A DNA stretch of 15,127 nucleotides from an uncultured bacterium. Its GTDB lineage: Bacteria > Auribacterota > Tritonobacteria > UBA1439. Within the stretch, counting starts at the first letter, position 1, and each line of letters begins with the position of its first letter. This document shows, in pieces, positions 12,971 to 15,127 of the stretch. Made by a program: the position numbers and the translations under genes. The notes beneath the pieces are model-generated. The model saw only the letters and a program-made list of their open reading frames with translations, was not told where the DNA came from and made no database searches. The stretch lies in assembly GCA_937858775.1 (NCBI GenBank), contig CALLYX010000269.1, positions 1 through 15,127 of the forward strand. Reading direction: 5' to 3'.

Positions 12971-14002
12971 TCAGGCTCGGCGGGGGGCGCGGACATCTTC
13001 CCGGATGCGGCGCATGATGTCGCGGGGGGTGACCTTGTCCGCCTCCGCCTCGAAGTTGAGCACGATACGGTGGTTCAGGGCCGGGGCCAGCACCCGGTCC
13101 ACGTCCTCGTAGCTCACGTTGGCCCTTCCGTCGAGGAGCGCGGCGACCTTGGCGCCGAGAACCAGCGCCTGCGCCCCGCGCGGGGACGAACCGTAGCTCA
13201 CGTACCTGTCCACCAGGCGGGCGTCCGCTTCCCCCGCCCGCTTCCTGTCGGGCCGCGTGGCGGTGACGATCTCAACTATGTACTGCTCGACCTCCGCGGA
13301 GATCAGCACCTCCCGCACGAGCTTCTGCATCTCGAAGATCTCCGACGCGGCCGACGCCGGATCAAAGGCGGGCTTGACCTCGCCCCGGGCGGCGGCTGTC
13401 GTGCGCTTGAGGATTTCCCGGAGCTCGCCGCTCGTCGGGTAGTCGATGAAGATCTTCAGGAAGAACCTGTCGACCTGCGCCTCGGGAAGCGGATATGTCC
13501 CCTCCATCTCTATCGGGTTCTGCGTGGCGAGGACGAAGAACGGCTCGGCCAGGGGGCGGGTGACCCCGCCCGCGCTCACCTGCCGTTCCTCCATCGCCTC
13601 GAGAAGCGCGGACTGCGTGCGAGGGGTGGCGCGGTTTATCTCGTCGGCGAGGAGGATGTTCGTGAAGATGGGGCCGGGGGAGAACTCAAACCTCTTTGTC
13701 CCGCGCTCCCCCTCGACGACCAACTGGGTGCCGATGATGTCGGCCGGCATCAGGTCGGGGGTGAATTGGATCCGCTTGAAGTCGAAGCCGAGGGCGCGGC
13801 TCAACGATTTGACGAGGAGCGTCTTGCCGAGGCCCGGGACGCCCTCGAGGAGGACATGGCCGCGCGCGAAGAAGCAGATCAGGACCTGTTCGACGATATC
13901 GGCCTGCCCCACGATGACACGGCCGATCTCGTCGCGCAGGAGGCGGAACATGTCGCGGAACTGCTCTATCGAATCCTTGCCCGAGAACCTGTGCGATCCC
14001 AT
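12971..14002 (-). CDS. MoxR-family AAA+ ATPase
   Basis: 343 residues. Walker A GVPGLGKT (54-61), Walker B ILLADE (116-121) followed by INRATPRTQSALLEAMEERQ, sensor 1 FVLATQNPIEMEGTYPLPEA (156-175) and a conserved arginine in QVDRFF, then an AAA lid domain. MoxR ATPases are chaperone-like hexamers that activate or assemble VWA-containing partners. The adjacent DUF58, BatA-like and double-VWA genes fit this. The start is well defined: ATG at 14002, preceded by GGAGGAG at about seven bases. I see no convincing promoter in the 95 bp before it, so it is probably read from upstream together with the low-complexity gene. Confidence 0.97.
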   Translation of the reverse strand: MGSHRFSGKDSIEQFRDMFRLLRDEIGRVIVGQADIVEQVLICFFARGHVLLEGVPGLGKTLLVKSLSRALGFDFKRIQFTPDLMPADIIGTQLVVEGERGTKRFEFSPGPIFTNILLADEINRATPRTQSALLEAMEERQVSAGGVTRPLAEPFFVLATQNPIEMEGTYPLPEAQVDRFFLKIFIDYPTSGELREILKRTTAAARGEVKPAFDPASAASEIFEMQKLVREVLISAEVEQYIVEIVTATRPDRKRAGEADARLVDRYVSYGSSPRGAQALVLGAKVAALLDGRANVSYEDVDRVLAPALNHRIVLNFEAEADKVTPRDIMRRIREDVRAPRRA

Positions 14003-14097
14003 CGCCGTACTCCTCCGTTGTGACGGAATATGTTCCAGCCGCGGGGATCAATGACGAACCCCGTCGGCGCCGGGCCCCTCCCCAGGACGGCCCCGCA

Positions 14098-15127
14098 TCA
14101 TTCCCCCCCCGTATTGAGCCGCTTTATGATCTCCTGGTAGCCGGGGGGAACGGGGGCCTGCCGCACCGCGTCCTCCTCCGCCTGCTCGCCGGAGAGGCGC
14201 GCCCCCCGCTCGATTCCCCTCTCGGGGGCTTGCTCCCCGTCCTCCCCTCCGCCTTCCGACGGCGAGAGCGTAAGCCGCTTCGATGCGCGTCCCTTCGTGT
14301 CCTCGTCGCCCTTCAGCTTGATATAGACGCGCCCCGCGCCCGGGGTGGGTGGCGCGGCCTGTTCCTCGGAGAGCCGCTGGTCGGAGAGCGTTCCGCCGGG
14401 GACGGGTTTCCCTTCCCCGGAACCCGGCGCTATCTCCCCCGTCTGCGCCTCCGGGGGCTGACCGGACGCGCCGGCGCCGGCGGACGGCCCTTTGCCGTCC
14501 TCCGTTTCCGAACGGGCCCCGTCCGCCTGCCCGCCTTTTCCCTCTCCGCCTTTTTCTCCGCCGGACGACGCCTGCGGCGGCGCGAGCGACGCTCCGCCCT
14601 CCCGCTTTTCGCGGCTCCCGCCCCGCCGGCTGGAGGGCCGCGATCCGACGCCCGCGGATTCCGATCCTTTCGCGGGTGCGCCTCGCTCTACGGACTCCCC
14701 GCCGCCGGCCCCTTTCTCCGCGCCTCCAGGCGGCCCGCCCGTCTCCTCCTTCTTCCCCTCCAGGCCGGAGGAGATATCCCCAGCCGCCGATCCCGACGGC
14801 CCGCCGGCCCCCGTGTCTTTTCCGGGAGAAACCGGCCTTGTCACGCTCCCGGCCGCGGAGGCGCCGGGTTCCTCCTTCTGCTTCTCCGATCGGATCTGTC
14901 CCCCCGCGTTTTCTTTCCCGCGGCCTGCGCCGCCGGCGGCCTTTTCCGCGCCCGTCCCGGCGCCGTCCGCGCCGCTCACCGCTTTCCCGGCGCCCGCCTT
15001 CCCGCCCGCTTCCTTCCCCGCGGAGCCAAGACCCGTCCCATCGACGGCCCCCGACTTCCTATCGCCCTTCCCCCCGCACGCAGCCGTCGCCGCGCCCGTC
15101 CCTGCGCCGTCCGCGCCGCTCACCCCT
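14098..15127 (-). CDS. C-terminal part of a low-complexity Gly/Ala/Ser/Glu/Lys-rich protein (cut by the window edge)
   Basis: The frame stays open to the end of the window. The GTG at 15123 lies inside a repeated motif, so the true start is probably outside. At least 343 codons are visible, almost all disordered sequence rich in G, A, S, E, K and P, with no membrane segment. Two more ordered patches stand out near the end: GRVYIKLKGDEDTKGRAS, and the terminus PPGYQEIIKRLNTGGE, which looks like a short conserved helix. SGADGAGTGA occurs twice, 48 residues apart. I do not recognise a family. As the gene immediately before moxR it may be a Bat-operon accessory protein with its folded part further upstream; the C-terminal helix could be a docking peptide. 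Codon use follows the genome's GC bias, and no competing frame with recognisable domains exists. Confidence 0.65.
   Translation of the reverse strand, partial: GVSGADGAGTGAATAACGGKGDRKSGAVDGTGLGSAGKEAGGKAGAGKAVSGADGAGTGAEKAAGGAGRGKENAGGQIRSEKQKEEPGASAAGSVTRPVSPGKDTGAGGPSGSAAGDISSGLEGKKEETGGPPGGAEKGAGGGESVERGAPAKGSESAGVGSRPSSRRGGSREKREGGASLAPPQASSGGEKGGEGKGGQADGARSETEDGKGPSAGAGASGQPPEAQTGEIAPGSGEGKPVPGGTLSDQRLSEEQAAPPTPGAGRVYIKLKGDEDTKGRASKRLTLSPSEGGGEDGEQAPERGIERGARLSGEQAEEDAVRQAPVPPGYQEIIKRLNTGGE
14946..15124. repeat. 35-bp direct repeat, copies 144 bp apart
   Basis: 14946-14980 and 15090-15124 are identical except for one base (G versus T at the fourteenth position). They are in frame (48 codons apart) and encode the repeated SGADGAGTGA. 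This indicates recent internal duplication within the low-complexity gene, which may continue beyond the window edge. Confidence 0.85.

Noticed and set aside
14003..14097. Promoter before moxR (TTGATC with CATATT or TATTCC)
   Set aside because: Spacing of 13 or 15 bp is wrong for sigma70 and the boxes match poorly.

Overview
The window is very GC-rich and compactly coded. All eleven protein genes that I can support lie on the minus strand, so transcription reads from high to low coordinates. An outer-membrane-type periplasmic chaperone (SurA-like) and several membrane-anchored von Willebrand A (VWA) proteins point to a diderm, Gram-negative-type bacterium. The mix of a surA-pdxA-rsmA block with a Bat-type operon built from multi-domain VWA/GATase-like proteins would fit an uncultivated high-GC lineage (Omnitrophota/PVC-like, for example). 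That placement is inference; no rRNA or other phylogenetic marker is present except RsmA.

Right half (15127 down to 4946): a Bat-like (Bacteroides aerotolerance-type) operon. In order of transcription it holds the C-terminal part of a low-complexity protein cut by the window edge, a MoxR-family AAA+ ATPase, a DUF58 protein, a BatA-like VWA membrane protein, a large protein with two VWA domains flanking a GATase1-like domain (BatB position), and a TPR protein with about 13-14 repeats (BatC/BatE position). The last two genes overlap by ATGA. The others are separated by 80-170 bp spacers with unusual DNA: twin 8-bp hairpins between moxR and the DUF58 gene, and between the two large VWA genes a perfect 54-bp palindrome inside an array of seven DnaA-box-like 9-mers, five of them at an exact 10-bp period.

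Middle (4642-4945): the only long intergenic region, about 300 bp. It carries two head-to-head sigma70-type promoters. The minus-strand one (TTGCCC-16-TATAAT) reads into the left operon. The plus-strand one (TTGACA-17-TATATT) points away from every minus-strand gene into a roughly 180-nt segment whose ends pair and which folds by hand into a long rod. I propose an unannotated small RNA there, possibly 6S-like, converging on the 3' end of the TPR gene.

Left half (4641 down to 31): an operon starting with a 27-residue single-pass membrane peptide, followed by SurA-like peptidyl-prolyl isomerase, PdxA (vitamin B6 synthesis), RsmA/KsgA (16S rRNA dimethylase) and a MATE-family efflux transporter. 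surA-pdxA-rsmA is the same order as in E. coli, but here lptD does not precede it and apaG/apaH do not follow. The Bat genes probably form a MoxR-assisted envelope complex; the left operon combines envelope protein folding, cofactor synthesis, ribosome maturation and export.
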